Source: Brugia malayi (Eukaryota > Nematoda > Chromadorea > Rhabditida > Onchocercidae). From it: a stretch of DNA of 64,000 nt. Numbering within the stretch: position 1 is the first letter of the stretch; each line of letters starts with the position of its first letter. The translations under genes and the position numbers were made by a program. Below, one piece after another: positions 44,336-57,800 of the stretch. The notes under the pieces are model-generated. The model was not told the DNA's origin, did not search any database, and saw only the letters and a program-made list of their open reading frames with translations. The DNA lies in assembly GCF_000002995.4 (NCBI RefSeq), contig NW_025062475.1, positions 9,862,187 to 9,926,186 of the forward strand, in the 5' to 3' direction.

Positions 44336-46238
44336 GCAGGCTAATTTGTTAAATGAATTGTCGTAATGCTTAGTAAGTTTGTGTTAATAGTGGAAGGAAG
44401 AGTGCTTAAATAAATTGTTACTTGAATACTTGGATATGATCAAATTATTGGATTAATAGGGATGACAACTGTTGGAAAAGCGTGGGTTTGACTGGGAAAT
44501 AGTTTCCTGCTTTTGTGATAATAATTAAGTGTTTCTCCATCATTTAATTATTTAATGTATGAATGTATGTGATACTAACAGAAGTATATTGCTTTTCTTA
44601 TTGGAAATTAACGGCAATTGTCATTTACCCAAGTGTATTTTTCTGGATTAAAAAAAAATTCTTTTCCACTAATTACCTGACAAATTTTATTTGTAATAAT
44701 TCATATAAGACGACAAAATTTGCAAAGTCAAATCGATAGCACTGAATCCCTATTAATCAGAAGATTTCAATACTCCAAACACCAAGGCTATTATTGAAAA
44801 TTCAATTTAAGTTAATGCATAAACTGATCGAATAGTGCGTGATACATAGATCGTCAATCAACATTCAGACAGGTAATATATTAGTCATGAAGTTGATGCA
44901 GTGTGCAATTATCTCAATTATCCTTGAGCATGAACAAGTGATTAATAACACATTGATAGTAATGGGAAGGATATGTAGCTAACGGTACTAGAACAATTGT
45001 TGATTTAATTAGTCTAAATTAGTATAAACTATTTCATTCTGAAAAATAATGTTGATCAAATAGAGTGATTAAAATTTTAAAATCAAGCATAAATTCAACA
45101 ACTCCCTTTAAATACAGGATTATTAAAATAATTTCTTTACAGTTGTTCAAATATTAAAGCTGTTAAATTTGGACGAAGTTAGTTTTATCCTTGTTAAAAT
45201 AAAATATCTGAAAGTGTGTATTAAATTTATTACAATCAATAAAATGATAGAGAACTAAATGAATGAGTGAGTAAATAAAAAAAGGGTTGAGATGATGAGT
45301 ATCATGGGAATGAATGTTATGGTTATTATTTCGGACCAAATTAATTATTGCATAATTGTAAGCTTTGATGTTTTGTTTAGGAATGCGAGTTTTTCAGCAA
45401 CAATTAATCCAATCATTGTTTTATCTAATTGTTACCATTTAATAGAATCATTCTATAAGATACATGAATGCATACACATATATAGCTTATTTAAAAAAAG
45501 CAAAAGTAATTGTTAGAAATGACACCAAAAATTTTGAATCTTTAGATTATAAAATTTTAACTTCACCTGAATTTAATAACTTTAATATTTGAACAGCTGT
45601 AGGAAAAGTAAAAAGGATTTCGTTATCTAATGAAATGATAATTTAGAATTAATTAACAGATATTATAAATTAACCTTACTGATTTTAATAAATTTGGCAT
45701 TTAAGGAGAGTTTCGAATTCATGTTTGATGATTTAATAGAGGGCAATTTCAACCATTCTATTTCATTATGCTAAAATTACTTTTTATTAATGAAATTTAT
45801 TATTAGTTATATAATTCAGGCTTATTTATTCTTTTAATATTAAAGTATAGTGAACGATAAAAATGTTTAAATTTGAAAATTTACTACCAGTAATAAGACA
45901 GTGTTGTCTGATTATATAAATATTGCAAAATACGCTTTAAATGAAAAAAAGAAATTTAGATGTAAAAATAAAATTTATAAGTTTAAAAAGTCAACATTTC
46001 TCATCTAAACAAATTTATCATAATAATGAAATATTCCTCTTAACAAGTTAACATTTCACATCTAAACAATTTATTCTACATCTTTAATAATGGAATTCAC
46101 CGGATCACATTTTAAACTAAAAAAAAAAAACATTCTTTTTTAATTCAATGAACTATATCAAAGGAATATATCTAACAATACTGGTAACGGTCATGTTAAA
46201 TTTTGAAATAAAATATGAGAAGAAAAAGTTCATAGCTA
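44336..46238. other. Convergent intergenic region elpc-2 / cnd-1
   Basis: 1.9 kb, very AT-rich, between two convergent genes. An AATAAA at 44409-44414 probably ends the elpc-2 transcript. The frame at 45292-45516 lacks splice or similarity support. No repeats beyond A/T tracts were recognised. Confidence 0.5.
44409..44414 (+). terminator. elpc-2 polyadenylation signal
   Basis: AATAAA 73 nt after the elpc-2 stop, on the coding strand. Confidence 0.55.
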
Positions 46239-46554
46239 CTATTTACAAATATCTGCTGGAATATTTGATGTTGAATGAAATTTAGACGTTGTTGACATTT
46301 GTATCGGGATAAGCTGATTAGATTCAATATGTTGCACATTGATAGCATCTATGAAGCTACTATACTGATTTAAGTTTGATGAATGAATGGATGAAATGCA
46401 TTCCGAAAGATTAGTTGTTGATTTAGTAGGATATAAGATAGATGTAAGATTATGATGATTATATTCATCCTCTTGTAAATATGAATGATAATTTGGATGA
46501 TAACAAGGAAAGCGTTGATAACGTTGTTGTTGATGTTGTTGTTGTTGGTGCTGG

Positions 46555-46586
<32 letters not shown>

Positions 46587-48754
46587 GTGCTGTTGATGAT
46601 GATGTTGGTGTTGGTGATGATATTGCTGCTGTTGAGTTAATGCAAGTAAGCGAGGTGGTACACGAAGTAAGGTTGCAATTAAATTTGTTGTTGTTTGACT
46701 CATTCCATTACTTAACATATTTGCATATTCTAAAGCACTTGGTTGTACATTACTATCCAGAATATGATCCAGTGCAGCTATATAATTCCTGTAAAAGAAA
46801 AAGAAAAATCATATCATAATATTTATGAAATTCAAATGATTAACTATTGCTATCGCTGATTATCAATTAATTAAAAGGAATTAGTTTACATAATAATTAT
46901 TTGAGATTAAATTTAGAAAATTACTGCACTATTACTACCACTGCTACTACATTTTCATCATTAATGATGATCATGATTATATTGTTATTTTGTTTGATTA
47001 AAATATATATATTTTTTATTCCTAGTAGTCCATCGAGAAAATGTTTTGGTAAAATTAAAATTAATAATGCTGAGAGGAATAAGTTTACATAACATAAATT
47101 AAAATAAATTATGATTAGATAGATCAAATACATAGTATATTTCGTGAAATATGATCTTAATTTCTTATTTTTTAAGTCAAAACTTATATCAAAAATTAAG
47201 CAAAAGACTGGGAATTAACTGCAAAAACAATAGAATTATGGAAGAAAATTAGAAACTATAAACTAAGAATTATCAAAAATTGCAGATTTTAAAATTAGTC
47301 GCTATTAAATATAAGGAAAAAGTGCAAAAAAGGATGCGAGGAGGAGAATAAAGGACAAATCAATAAGTAAAAAGGTGATGATATAAGGATAATAATTAAA
47401 GGTAGATAGGTATGAAAAGGATGATGACAATTTAGAAAATGATCACCAGATGAGATCAGAAATGAAGTGATGGAGAAATTATTGTTTCTAGTCGCAACGG
47501 CTCATTATTATTTTTATTGAAATCATTGAGCAGTAACGGTAGTATGTGACAAGGTCAACCTTAGCTCTTATTTATCTCATCTGCTTAATTAAATTATTTT
47601 ATATCGTTCAACTGCATTAGAATTATAATTAATTATTGTCTTCTGTATATGTACGTGTATGTGTGTGTGTGTGTGTGTGTGTATGTGGGTGTATGTGGGT
47701 GCATTATTTCAGATAAGAAATACTCGTTGAAATGGTGAAATTTAACATAGCTGAAAAAAGAATGAAAGGAAAAACGGATAGGTCGCTTCTGTTGAGTTAA
47801 CAGTAAATGATAAACAATGATTTTCCAGAAATGCTAAGAAGCAAATTGAAAACAAAAATGGATTAAACCTTTGTAAATAATAGATGACACTGCTGTCTCA
47901 GCACTGAAATACAATAATGCTAGTAATAAAAATCACAGTAACATTAATAACAATAATAATAAATAGTGGTAATAATAATAATAATAATGGATAATCGCAA
48001 ATGAAGCGAAAAGTTTGGGAAAGAAAACGTTACGATATAATTACCGTAATCCTTATTTGTAAACTAGAAGTTATTACTACTTGAGACAGTGCGTTATTTA
48101 TCGAAAGGTTTGTGCGATATTTAATGGCGCCTTTTGATTAGTTTCAATTTTGATTGATTATACTTATTGACCGTAATCTGATATAAGTTTCATTTCATAA
48201 TAAATAATATTGCTTAAAAATGATGAAAAGTTATTCGTTTAAGGCAAATATCTGAATTATGAAGGAAAAGCGTGAAAATGTGTAAATATAAATTAGATGT
48301 ATAAATATTTAAGTCATTAGAAAGTTATATTTGGTATAGAAATAAAATCGAGTATTCAAAAAAATATAATAATTTTTTGAATTTATTATTAATTAGTAAA
48401 TTAAAAAAAGTTTTTCTTTTTAGATAACATTTAAATGAATTAGCCATAATATAATTAGCTCCTTTTTGTCTATTAAACTATCATCAGAGTTATTATAATC
48501 AAAAATTAAGACATAAAGTGTGAGCAACCATAAAACCTTGCTAATCGTAACGTTTCAATTTTGGAAAGTTTTTGATGTTGAGTTGTTATTGGGACACGTT
48601 GACGTAACTTATCCAACGCACGATTTAAGCCGTGCATGCGATTCCTTTCTCGCGTGTTTGCTTTTTGACGGCGCACTCGTGATTTATTAATAGCATCAAA
48701 TGTCGTAGAAGTTATTGTTGTCTCACTTGACGCAACTGTTGATGGAACTGTCAT
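46239..48754 (-). CDS. cnd-1: NeuroD-family bHLH transcription factor
   Basis: Exons 48754-48537 and 46788-46239, joined inside the helix-loop-helix (LAR/NYIAAL) across a 1.75-kb intron, give 255 aa. The bHLH domain (about 28-81) has basic region [17 protein letters not shown] and helix 2 [16 protein letters not shown]; the conserved segment [14 protein letters not shown] just after it is typical of NeuroD proteins and CND-1 rather than neurogenin. It should bind E-boxes with a class I partner and promote neuronal fate. A Gln/His tract (about 125-161) encoded by CAA/CAG/CAT/CAC repeats follows, longer than the whole post-bHLH disorder expected of C. elegans CND-1. TTTACAG ends 4 nt before the ATG, fitting trans-splicing, though an upstream coding exon is not excluded. 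Confidence 0.9.
46508..46634 (-). repeat. CAG/CAA/CAT trinucleotide tract in the cnd-1 coding region
   Basis: An impure trinucleotide repeat, read on the minus strand as Gln and His codons. On the plus strand it creates a spurious Val/Asp-rich open frame. It is likely to vary in length between individuals. Confidence 0.85.
47655..47701. repeat. (GT)n microsatellite in the cnd-1 intron
   Basis: GT dinucleotide run followed by two GTATGTGG units, inside the cnd-1 intron. Confidence 0.9.
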
Positions 48755-50548
48755 TATTCTGTAAACAGAGTGATGATGACATATGATACAGTAGCAGAAA
48801 ATATCAAAGAATATCGATAGGATAGGAATTTCTTTTTTTTTTTTTTTTCGGTTATTTAGATTTTTTGACTATAATTTAATTCTATTATTAGTTAAAATTG
48901 TTTTGTATTTTGTTTTAATCATATGCTAGTACTACAGTAAATTTCTGACTTAAATAATAATATTGACTGAATTAATCAAAAAATATTATTGTAATTTATG
49001 CTTGCCAAATTTGACAATATGATAACAAAATTTTTTTAAAAATATTGTACCAAATTTCTAAAAATATTATATCAAAAATTAGAATTCGGGAAATTGTTTC
49101 AGGAAGCGGACAATAATCCGTTCCTGTACCTGATAATACGATCATGTCGGATATGTATGCTTGAAATGGATAGTAGTGGGGAAGGAAGGAATAAAAAAGG
49201 GTGGAGAAATGGTAATTGAAATGGCTCCGCCTTTAGGCTCTCAGAAAATGGTCCTTGACCTGCTCGTGATTTTGAATTATTATTAAAATGAGTGTTCGGT
49301 CCTTCTGAGAAAGCGAAAAGATTGAAATTTACAAAATTTAATCAAATGGTACTAATTTCAAATTCATTCGTTTGCTTCTAATTTAAATTCAATGAAAAAA
49401 AGAATTGTTTGATTTTTAAATATGTAAATTAGCAGAGGCACCTGAAAGTTAATGACAAATAATTAAAATGAAATTTGAATGCTTCATTTTTTCTTATTTT
49501 CTTTTGTGATTTTAATTCATTTTAATTTCCCGATTAATTCATTTTATTCCATGAATATACTTTTTGTTGTTAGCCTTTGACTTTAAATTCAAACAAATAT
49601 AGAACAGGGTGAAAGATATTACTCTTACAATAGATACTTGTAAAGTAATAGTTCGGTGACAATTAAGTTCGCTGACACAACTAAATATGCAAATTTTATA
49701 TTAAGAAAATTGCAAAGAAAAAACAAAAAAAATTTATGCTTTTTCAGTTTCTCTTACATTGTTCCTTTTTTTTTCTCTTTCCTTAAAAAAAATATTTTTT
49801 CTCGGTTCATTTCATCTTTCATATCCTTTGACCTTAAAAATGTAAACAAGTGTGAAGTATGGCGAGAAGAGATATTACCTCGCAACAAGACATCTATCGG
49901 GGTGGTAATTTGATGTCAAAGGTTAAAGGAAGCGGATTAGCCTTGACTAAGAGAGGTTTATCGTACTGTTCATTTGTCAGATTAAATATCCTCCAAAAAT
50001 TTCTTTCTTTTCTTCCTCTCCCGCTTCCTGTTTTCTCCTAAACCACTCACCGTTTTCCTCTTCATCTTAAAATTCCTCGCTCTTTTATTCAAAGTTTATT
50101 AAAATTAATCCAATGATCGATCCTGTTCCTTTTTGCTTTTTCTACTCTAAATTTAACAATACACACTTCTATTACTACGGTAAGATAAGATCAAAATTAA
50201 ACAAAACAAAAACAAAAAAGAAAAGCGCAAAATGATACGGTCGTAAAGTGGGAATTGTTTCAAACAAAACATTCAATCATAACATATTGACCGAACGATA
50301 ATTCTGTCCTAACCATGAATGAAATGACTGTATTGTATTTGGTACTCCTCGAAATCTCTCCTCAGAATAACAATACCAACAAAAAGGCAATAATCTGCAT
50401 TATCGTAAATGGAAAAGCGGTGCAGATCAAAGGATGAATAAGACTGACTGACGGACTAACTAACGAGCGAAACTAACTAACTGACCGATTGGCTAATGCT
50501 ACTGATCAGTAGAAATGATCGAATAATATCGGCACGTGACAAATGGAC

Positions 50549-50650
50549 ATATGCGCACACACACGCACACACACACACACCACATACTACATACATACAC
50601 ATACACATACACACATACACATATGTATATATACATTCATTTGTGTATGC
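50549..50650. repeat. (CA)n / (ACAT)n microsatellite
   Basis: Compound repeat of CA and CATA units, about 100 bp; the source of the cysteine/tyrosine-rich spurious minus-strand frame here. Confidence 0.9.
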
Positions 50651-51166
50651 AGGTATGCATGCATACAAATAAAATAGCAATTAAGACTGTTTGTTGAAAT
50701 GATTTACAGTTATTTCTTTTGTTTTTCTTTTTTCTTTTCTTTCGGATGAATCTTTTCATCGGATTCATTTGATAAATTTGCGGTAAAATTTATTCGTCCA
50801 TTTTTAATAAACTTACCTTTTTTCCTTCTTTAATGCTTACCTAAATAATGGATGAGATAAATTTGATCGATCATTATTGATTTTTCAAAGTAGAAGAAAA
50901 CAAAAAATTATTTTATTCGATGATGTTAAAAAATGATAAATGGAAATGATTAATTGGAATAATATAAATATGAGCTAATTTAATTTAAATCTGAAACTTA
51001 GCATTCAAATACTTTAGTAAAGATTGGGATGCAAATATATTTTTGTGGTTTAAATTATGTGAAATAAAAGAAAATGAGAAGATAGAAACTGCAAATTATA
51101 TAAAGTTTAGATTTAAATATTTCAAAGAAATAGAAAAGGAATTATTTACTAGGATAAACATGGTTT

Positions 51167-51207
51167 ATTTATATAAGTGATAAACATAGTTTATCACTTA
51201 TATAAAT
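51167..51207. repeat. Perfect 19-bp hairpin
   Basis: Arms 51167-51185 and 51189-51207 are exact inverted copies around a 3-base loop (ATA). The arm core is ATAAGTGATAAAC. No T-run or coding sequence accompanies it. Confidence 0.9.
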
Positions 51208-53133
51208 TACTTTTTCATCTTATTATAATACAGTAAATTTAAATAGTCAAATGATTTATTATAATTTAAGAGATTTAGTAGACTTGCAAAATTAAATTTC
51301 AAATGCATTCAGTTAATTTTGTTGCAGTATAACTATTTATGCATTACTGTAAAAGTAACGAAAATTTAGCGACAAATTTGTTAACGTAATTAGGAAATAT
51401 ATATATGAAATAATAATTAGCCATCTTCTAATCTTATGACAAAGTTTTCTCGGGAATTTATGGAATAGAAGAAACATAACTTTGAATTACTCATAAACGA
51501 AAAAATTTCTTTACTATACTTTTAATTTTTTAGCCGTAATTTCAATTTTTTCACTTAATAATTTTACTGCAATATATCTATTTGTATATATTTTTTTCTC
51601 CTTGAACAATACAATAATATTTTTCCAAAGAAATTCGTTTTTTTTAAAAATGAAAGTATAAAAATTGCTTATGGAAAATTGTGGTATTTTTTTTTTTTTT
51701 TTGAGCTGAAATCATTGAGGTATTCTATATTAAAATTAATTGATGCAAATTTAGTGTTAGCTAAAAAAGAGTACGTTGTCATTTTCATTCATTCTGTCAT
51801 TTTTCTACCTTTCTTCAATCTTGTCACCTTCTTTTCTCTTCTTTTTATCTCTCTTTAGTTTCTCTTTCCTTCCAACACTCCGCCATTTCTATCTTTTAAA
51901 AGAGAAGAAAAAAAGAAGGAAGCATTTGATGTTATTCCGCTTCATTTCAGCTCCATCTTCTCTTTTCCGGAAGGATTTATTAGAACCGACAAAGAGAATT
52001 TGCTAAATGTGACATAGCCATTTCTCTTTTTCTCATTTAACCCGAATTAATACTTTTTGAAATCTGTTCGAGACTGCTCCATTAGCGCCCAACATTATCA
52101 TCAGCAATGTGAAGCGGTATTTAAGAAAAGATATGGCAGTGACAAAATCATCAATTTTAGTGACAATAATAGCGGTAATGATGATAGCAATAATAATGAT
52201 GATGATGATAATGTTGATAAAAGCGCAGATAGCATTGCATGCTTTGGTTAATCTTATTATTTGTGACACGGCTAAATATCATTTGATTGATAGTACATCA
52301 TTACATCAAGGTTGTTTATTGTTTACTGTAAAATGTTTAAGATATTGAAATGAAAGAACTTGATATACCAGAGAGATAGATAAATAACGTCGTGAGAGAT
52401 AAGCTAAGAAGGAGTGATAAAATATCCATTTAATCTCTCCTGAGACATTTCTACCATATTTTCGAAGCAGATGCTAAGTCTGAAAATTTGTCATCATCAT
52501 TCATTGGTTTAGATGAAAAATTAAAAACAAATTTGGATGTTCTGACACAACATATATGATTACTTTTGCTATCATTTATATCATGATGATAAGTATAATC
52601 ATAAGCGACTGAATTCTAATCTGTTAAAATAATTAGCTTAAATTTAAATCAAGGAAAATCATACTTAAATATTTTTCTCAAAGTAACCACTGTCCACAGA
52701 ATTGAGGCACAAATTATATAATTTTCTAATTGAATTTTAATTGTATTATTTGTATTATACTTGCATTATAATTATTAATACATAAATACATATGTTAAAA
52801 GAATGAAATAAATTGATAGCAATTAGATGTCAATGTAATTGCTTGATAATATTTGTTTAAGTTAATGCTTTCTTAAGTACAGTCATAGCGTTATGAAACG
52901 AAAATCTTAAGTGAAGCAAAATAGTAAAAGATATGATAAATGACTAATTTGATATTATTAATTATGCTTGATGAATGTTAAATAAAAATTTGTATAAAAA
53001 TATAAATATAAAAGCAGCATCTATTACTAAATTTATTAGTTTCATACAGCTCAGTTATTTAATTGAACTAATTTTAAAGCATAAATTAGTCATAGCTTTG
53101 TAGAAAATGACCGAAAATAATTAGTTGAATATT

Positions 53134-53255
53134 GAAATTTAAACGAATACACTGAAATTGAACAATTCATTAAATAATTTATAAAAATTTGAAATTTAAA
53201 CGAATACACTGAAATTGAACAATTCATTAAATAATTTATAAAAATTTGAAATTTA
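53134..53255. repeat. 57-bp tandem duplication
   Basis: Copies 53134-53190 and 53191-53247 look identical over all 57 bp, followed by the first 8 bases of a third. Perfect identity in otherwise drifting DNA suggests a recent duplication or an assembly artefact. Confidence 0.95.
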
Positions 53256-53929
53256 GTTTCAAAATTTTGTCACTCATGAATTCAATCATTTGAAAATCAA
53301 CCTTTAATCAACAGCATGTAATATGAAATATTATTAAATGCTTTTCAAGAAGAATGCATATGTGGAATTGATGTAAGGAAGTATCAAGTGAAGGAAAAAA
53401 ATTAGATCAATTGATTTGGAAGCTCAAAAATTACTAAAATATATTATATAAAGGATAAAATACAAAGATTATTAAAATATTATTATTTCTTTAAAAAAAT
53501 TGAAATAAAAATAAACTCTTTTCTTCTTTCTCAATGTCTTCTTTTCGTAGGTCAAATTCTACTATTTTCTTATTTCTCTTTCTTATTCTGCTATACAATC
53601 TCCTTCACTGATCATTTGTAAAAATAAATAAATTTTCGCAATAAATTTATAAAATACTCATTTTACATTTAGTACAATTTAAATTTAATTAAATGAAAAA
53701 TAATGACAAAGGAGGAAAAAATTAAATTTACTAAACTGAACGAATAAAAAATAGTTTTAAAAAAGAGAAAAAGAAAAAGTGATTGGATGAATTTAGTTGA
53801 ATTGGATATAAATGTTAAGTGCATTTATGCATATCGATAAGAATAGCATGAAGTACTCAATTGGTTGGATTATTTGGGATGACAATTTTACTACACTTTT
53901 TTCTGAAGTGGGTAATAGTCAATCGTTCA

Positions 53930-53995
53930 TCGTAGTAGTAGTAGTAGTTGTTGTTGTTGTTATTGTTATTGTGATGGTACTCTTTTACAATTATT

Positions 53996-54026
<31 letters not shown>
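53930..54026. repeat. GTA/GTT trinucleotide and (TC)13 tracts
   Basis: A trinucleotide run (GTA then GTT units) at about 53934-53970 is followed by 13 TC dinucleotides at 54001-54026. Confidence 0.9.
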
Positions 54027-54030
<4 letters not shown>

Positions 54031-54740
54031 GTTTCTTCACTTTCTCTTTTTAATCCTTTTATTTTCCCTAAATCCTTTCTATTATTTTGCTATTTTATAA
54101 TCAATTAAACCACAAAACCTACAATTTATTTGTTTTTATTGTACGTCTAGCAATAGCAATCGTAATAAGCACACAGTAATAGTCATAGTTAATAGTCTAA
54201 AATACCGTAATACTCAATGTATCTATGTATAATTGAATTCATCAATTGGTACTTTAAGTGGTCCAAGGGAAAATGGATAAAAATAGCCTAGAATTAATGA
54301 ATTGATGCAGTTTACCAATCTTCTTGCCCTTTCTCTCTCCTCTCCACTTAGGTACCAATTTTCATAATAAATACTATTTCCTCCTGTTGCTCCTTCTGTT
54401 AATTCTACTAGTTATTGCATTGTTGCTATTTAGTGAAATGATTTTTGAGCTAAAATTACTTATTATTTTATAATAAAATTTTACATTTTTCTATTTATTT
54501 ATCCATTTATTTATTTATTTTACTTACTTACCTAATTATTTATTTCTGTAAGTATATCTATCATTCACTCATTCATTCATTAATTCATGATCCATCTATC
54601 GTAACCAACAATTATACGATATTTTCATCCTATAACCAATTATCAATGATGGAAAACTATCAATTGTCGACTTACTTAATGCAAAATATGGAAATGTATG
54701 TAAAAAAGAAGCTAGATCTGTCAACTCAGAATAAATAATT

Positions 54741-54860
54741 TTTGTTATAATAATGCGTTCAATTTCAATCTTTGTTGTATTATTGTAGCATTACCTGGTT
54801 TTCGTTATGTCATCGTAGCATTAAGCAAACTTTGTTATATCATTGTAGCAATAGTCAATT
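54741..54860. repeat. Four-copy 30-bp tandem repeat
   Basis: Four consecutive 30-bp units (54741, 54771, 54801, 54831). They share a start like TTTGTTATATCATTGTAGCA, with the last third most variable; the first copy is the most diverged. The units contain stops on the plus strand and on the minus strand, so they are not coding. Confidence 0.8.
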
Positions 54861-57800
54861 TTAGTAATATAAGGTAAATGTTATAGGAGAAAGAGAATTT
54901 GCATTTAGAAATAATGATAAACTGTATTTATAATTTATGTGCGGCAACAATATTTTGATTAGAATTAAATGCTAGCTAAACTGCTGTTAGTTATTTATTT
55001 CATTAATGCAATCCTATATATATATATCACTAACAACAAAAAATATTGTAGTAAATGTCCGGATCAAGCTTCACCAATACTATGCTATTCAATTTATCAA
55101 TAAAAAACTGATAAGACATTATTAGTTGATAACTATGCAATTTCTGTATAATAAAAAGACGAAATGAAGTAATCAGTTTAGTTATTCAAAGTGATAGTTT
55201 GTTGTGTCATAAATATTCTAAAAATATTTCTGTGGTTGGGTTCAGATACTATCAAAATTTGTTCATGTTATTCGTTTTCACTTCGCTTATTTATTTTTTA
55301 TTTACTTATTCATTCATTCATATATTTGTTTATTCATTCGTTCAAGTAATAAATATTCATTTATTTATTAAGCATAAGAATTTCAACTACATTTAATTGT
55401 TTAAAGCTAATGGTTGTATTATTTTCAAACATTCAGTTATTCAGCAGCAGTGTTAATTGATACATTATTTATCCTATTTAGTAATTTAGTAACAATCATA
55501 AATAAGCAGAACAAGCAAACAAATTTTATAATATTTCTCAATGATAGTTTGCTCAGTAAAATCTTTTTTATAATTTGCTTAAATTATTTCTTTTTTTTTG
55601 CATCACCATCATTAGTTTTTAAAATCAAATGAAATAAGAAGGAGATGTGTAATTAATCTTTCATCAAAAAACAATATCACTCGGGATAGAAAAACTAAGT
55701 AAAATTTTTTAATGCAGCAGCAATGGAACCTAACCTTTATTATCTGATTATCATTAAAATAAAATGATATTTTTGCAATAGTAATAAAAACTACAATAAT
55801 AATTGTTGTTACATTATTATTATCACTATTATTATTACTTATATAATTATTGTTTTTTAATTCGAACTATATTAATTTAAATAAAAATAAAAAATAAATA
55901 AATAATAATGATGGAAGGATGTAATTTATAAGAATAATTCAGTCGGAATGATACTAAAATTATACCAAAAGTAACTCATTCTGTAATTCTTTGGCAAAGG
56001 ATTAGCAATCATCTAACCAATTAATTAACTCATCTCCCTATGATGCATTAATTGATCTCATAGCGCATTAGTATTGGAGGAAATGCTAAATTATAATGAA
56101 AAAGGTGGAAGTGTAAAAAGATTGAAGAAGGAAAGGATCAGTGACATGAAAATGAATAATCCATTTTGTGGATGGCGTCATCAAAGCCAAAGTATTGTTG
56201 TGGAAAAGAAAGAAGCCGCATGGCTTACTGTTGGAAGTCCTGCTGTGATTGCTTGATTAAAATAAACATTTATTAGAGATTATATATGCAAAAATAAATA
56301 TGCTCCTATTGTTATCACTATTGCTACTGCTAGCTTTTGATCTTAATCATTGAACAAAAATTAATTTTAATAAAAAAATATAGAAATGAAAAAAGAAAAT
56401 AATATTATACATTGCTGATAATTGCTTGCCAATAGTAATAATAGTAATAATAATAATAATAATCGTTGTAATCTAAGTATGGATTTCCTTAATTATTTCG
56501 TTGATTTCTTTTTAAGATACCTACCGTAAGTATTTCAAAAATGTAAATTTTTGGATAGTGATGATGCAATGAATCCATTCAATATTCAGTTATTAATTTT
56601 ACTAATTTGTGGATACAAATTAGATAATTTCTTCTACTGACGTCATAATAATAATAGTAAAAAAAAAAAAATAATAATGAAGTACTGAACACTAGTATTA
56701 TTACCAATCGTAATTGAAATAATGCTAACCTAAAAGTAATGGTACCAAATAATTAAGTGAGAAAAAAGGAAAAAAGAAAAAAGGAATCTATACGAAATGG
56801 AATGCAATGACTGACTAAACAATTAATCTATTGCATAATCATTAATAAGGAAGGGAAAAGAAAAAATAGAAAATGGTACCATCGTCATATTTCAGGTCAT
56901 TGAAAATATATGAAAATGCAAACATAAAATAGATAAATAAAACGTTAAAATTTTTGATTGTGCAATTATATTAATTTTATTGCATTCAATTTCAATTTTT
57001 TCTAGAGAAACGATCAAATATGTAAATGTTGAAAATGATATGAGAAAAAAAAAGAAAGAAAGATGGGAAAAGCGAATAGACTAATTGTTATATCAAATCA
57101 AAAACAAATGATAGAAAATGATTTGCCTAAAATCCTAAAAAGCGAATTGGTGATAAGGATAATTGAATTTTTTTATAAATAATAAATGATAATGATGGTA
57201 ATAATACAAAGCTGATAATCAACTTTTGATGAAAAAGCACACAAAAAAAAATTAATTTTCTTTATCACGAGTAGATAAAATGAATAGATGTAAAATTTAT
57301 GAAAGTAAATAAAATATTTTGAAGAGATTGAAAAATGTTTCAAATGTTTATGTTTGTCAATCTGTTTGTAAAAATAATTCTTTTCATGTTGAAAAATGCA
57401 AATATTTGAAATTAGAAAAACGCAATGATTAATAAATTTGCATACCAGTAATTATCAGTTATTAAAGTACCAGATTTAAATTATATTCTGCTTACATTAG
57501 CATGCATTACAGTATTTTTATTGAAATGCATGTTACTATCATATTTTACAAAATGTATGTGCGACAAAAGTGAAAGTTTCATTTACATAACTTTCATCAT
57601 CGATAAATTCGAAAAAAAATTGATAAAATTGATACTATTATTTTTCTTACTTTTACTTTCAAATTTATGCTAAATAAGACAAATATCATTTTGTTCATTT
57701 ATTCAGTTTTTTTTTTCTTGTTGTTTAGGTTATATAAACTTAATTAAATTTTCATTTATCATCGATGTAGTATTTTTATTGTTTATTTTGCTTATCGCTG

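Noticed and set aside
46481..46819. Plus-strand Val/Asp-rich frame
   Set aside because: It is the antisense shadow of the cnd-1 Gln/His tract.
49859..50041. Plus-strand frame starting MARRDITSQQDIYRGG
   Set aside because: No signal, no family, ends in pyrimidine-rich sequence; more likely part of a non-coding conserved patch.
52057..52348. Frames with Asn/Asp or Met/Ile runs
   Set aside because: Generated by GAT/AAT trinucleotide repeats; both strands open, no splice support.
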